This document shows positions 4,697 through 5,466 of a stretch of 5,466 nt of DNA, one piece after another. The notes beneath the pieces are model-generated. The model did no database searches, was not told the DNA's origin, and saw nothing but the letters and a program-made list of their open reading frames with translations. Both the position numbers and the translations under genes were made by a program. How positions within the stretch are numbered: the first letter of the stretch is position 1; each line of letters starts with the position of its first letter. This stretch comes from Oscillospiraceae bacterium (GTDB taxonomy: Bacteria; Bacillota; Clostridia; Oscillospirales; Oscillospiraceae). The stretch covers positions 1 to 5,466 of the forward strand of contig JAQUZL010000112.1 of NCBI GenBank assembly GCA_028691385.1. Direction: 5' to 3'.

Positions 4697-5466
4697 ACCT
4701 GCGACACCCTGTAGTTTCCAAGAATGCGGAACGAGAGCGTTTCGCTGATGAGCTGCCGGACAACATCCGGCAGCTGCGGCGAGAGTAAATTACCGGTAAA
4801 ATCCGCAAAAAAACGGTACTCCCAGTTCTTTTCCGGAATCGGGCGGGATTCCAGCTTCACAAGGTTCAGATTGCTGGAAGCAAACACGGAAAGCGCCCGG
4901 TAAAGGCTGCCCTCTACGTTGGGGATGGTGAACACCACGCTGATTTTATTGCAGGCTGCGCCAAGCTGCGGCTTGGCCGCCACCACGATAAAGCGGGTGT
5001 AATTATTTGTATTGGTGTTGATTTTTTCCGCCAGCACCTTCAGCCCGTAGAGCTGCGCGTTCCGCGCCGAAGCGATAGCCGCCATGGTCGGATCGGCTGC
5101 GCTTGCCACCAGCTTGGCGGAAATTGCCGTGTTGAGCTGCTGCACATGCTCCCACTGCGGATACGCTTTCAAAAATTCGCGGCACTGAAAAAAGCCCTGT
5201 TCATGGGAATGCACCTGACAAATGGTGTCCAGGGTTGCGTCCTGCGTACCCAAAAGGGCGTGCTCCACATGGACCGTCTGCTCGCCCACGATATAGCAGC
5301 CGTATTTGCCCAACAGGTCATACACCTCGCTGATTGCGCCGGTGGAGCTGTTTTCCAGCGGCAGCACACCATAGCTGCCCAGTCCCTCGCGCACGGCACT
5401 CACTACGCACTCGAAGCTTTTTGCTGGCCCGCGGTCGCTCTGCGAGACATCCGGCACAAAATCATT
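4693..5466 (-). CDS. pheA: Prephenate dehydratase with ACT domain (partial, N-terminus outside window)
   Basis: PheA converts prephenate to phenylpyruvate, the committed step to phenylalanine. 257 residues plus the stop are visible, and the frame is open to the window edge, so the 5' end is missing. The catalytic domain shows YGVLPLENSSTGAISEVYDLL and, near its end, NTNTNNYTRF with the TRF motif holding the catalytic Thr. The ACT domain follows, with GSLYRAL where many members have GALV or GALY, then KLESRPIP containing ESRP, the phenylalanine-binding motif. Feedback inhibition by Phe is therefore likely. A chorismate mutase domain may precede this outside the window, as in bifunctional P-proteins, but cannot be judged here. 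A GTG at 5457 is in frame, but it falls within the catalytic domain and is not the start. It overlaps aroK by 4 bp. Confidence 0.93.
   Translation of the reverse strand, partial: NDFVPDVSQSDRGPAKSFECVVSAVREGLGSYGVLPLENSSTGAISEVYDLLGKYGCYIVGEQTVHVEHALLGTQDATLDTICQVHSHEQGFFQCREFLKAYPQWEHVQQLNTAISAKLVASAADPTMAAIASARNAQLYGLKVLAEKINTNTNNYTRFIVVAAKPQLGAACNKISVVFTIPNVEGSLYRALSVFASSNLNLVKLESRPIPEKNWEYRFFADFTGNLLSPQLPDVVRQLISETLSFRILGNYRVSQV

Noticed and set aside
5455..5457. GTG as the start of pheA
   Set aside because: It falls within the catalytic domain, and the frame is open to the window edge with NDF before it. The true start is outside.

Overview
The window looks like chromosomal DNA from a GC-rich member of the Clostridia. 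An Oscillospiraceae/Butyricicoccaceae-type gut anaerobe is my best guess. The reasons are strong GGAGG-type ribosome binding sites, sigma-A-like promoters, a tandem OB-fold SSB-like protein of a kind I associate with these families, and a monofunctional shikimate gene string (pheA-aroK-aroQ-aroE). Taxonomy is inference only. There is no mobile element, CRISPR array, rRNA or tRNA that I can see.

Layout. (1) Positions 1-1070, minus strand: most of a MATE-family drug/cation efflux transporter, cut off at its C-terminus by the window edge. (2) Positions 1071-1275: a 205-bp divergent control region. It holds two back-to-back sigma-A-like promoters with 17-bp spacers, a repeated heptamer around the rightward promoter, and a terminator-like hairpin with a U6 run in the MATE leader. 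(3) Positions 1276-2225, plus strand: two adjacent paralogous PaaI-type hotdog thioesterases with a 5-nt gap, followed by an intrinsic terminator. (4) Positions 2188-2805, minus strand: an SSB-like protein with two OB folds. Its 3' end overlaps the second thioesterase gene, so that gene's terminator lies inside the ssb coding sequence. (5) Positions 2880-2926: a perfect 18-bp hairpin between ssb and aroE. (6) Positions 2942-5466, minus strand: pheA (5' end outside the window), aroK, aroQ and aroE, each overlapping the next by 4 to 11 bp.

How the genes work together. In the shikimate pathway AroQ makes 3-dehydroshikimate, AroE reduces it to shikimate and AroK phosphorylates it. PheA then takes prephenate to phenylpyruvate, the committed step to phenylalanine. 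The tight overlaps suggest one translationally coupled transcript. The MATE pump and the thioesterase pair share a control region and may be co-regulated, but their substrates cannot be read from sequence.

I do not see a clearly undescribed system. The most interesting signals are regulatory: the possible attenuator and short leader ORF ahead of the MATE gene, the heptamer repeats in the divergent promoter region, and the terminator embedded in a convergent gene overlap.
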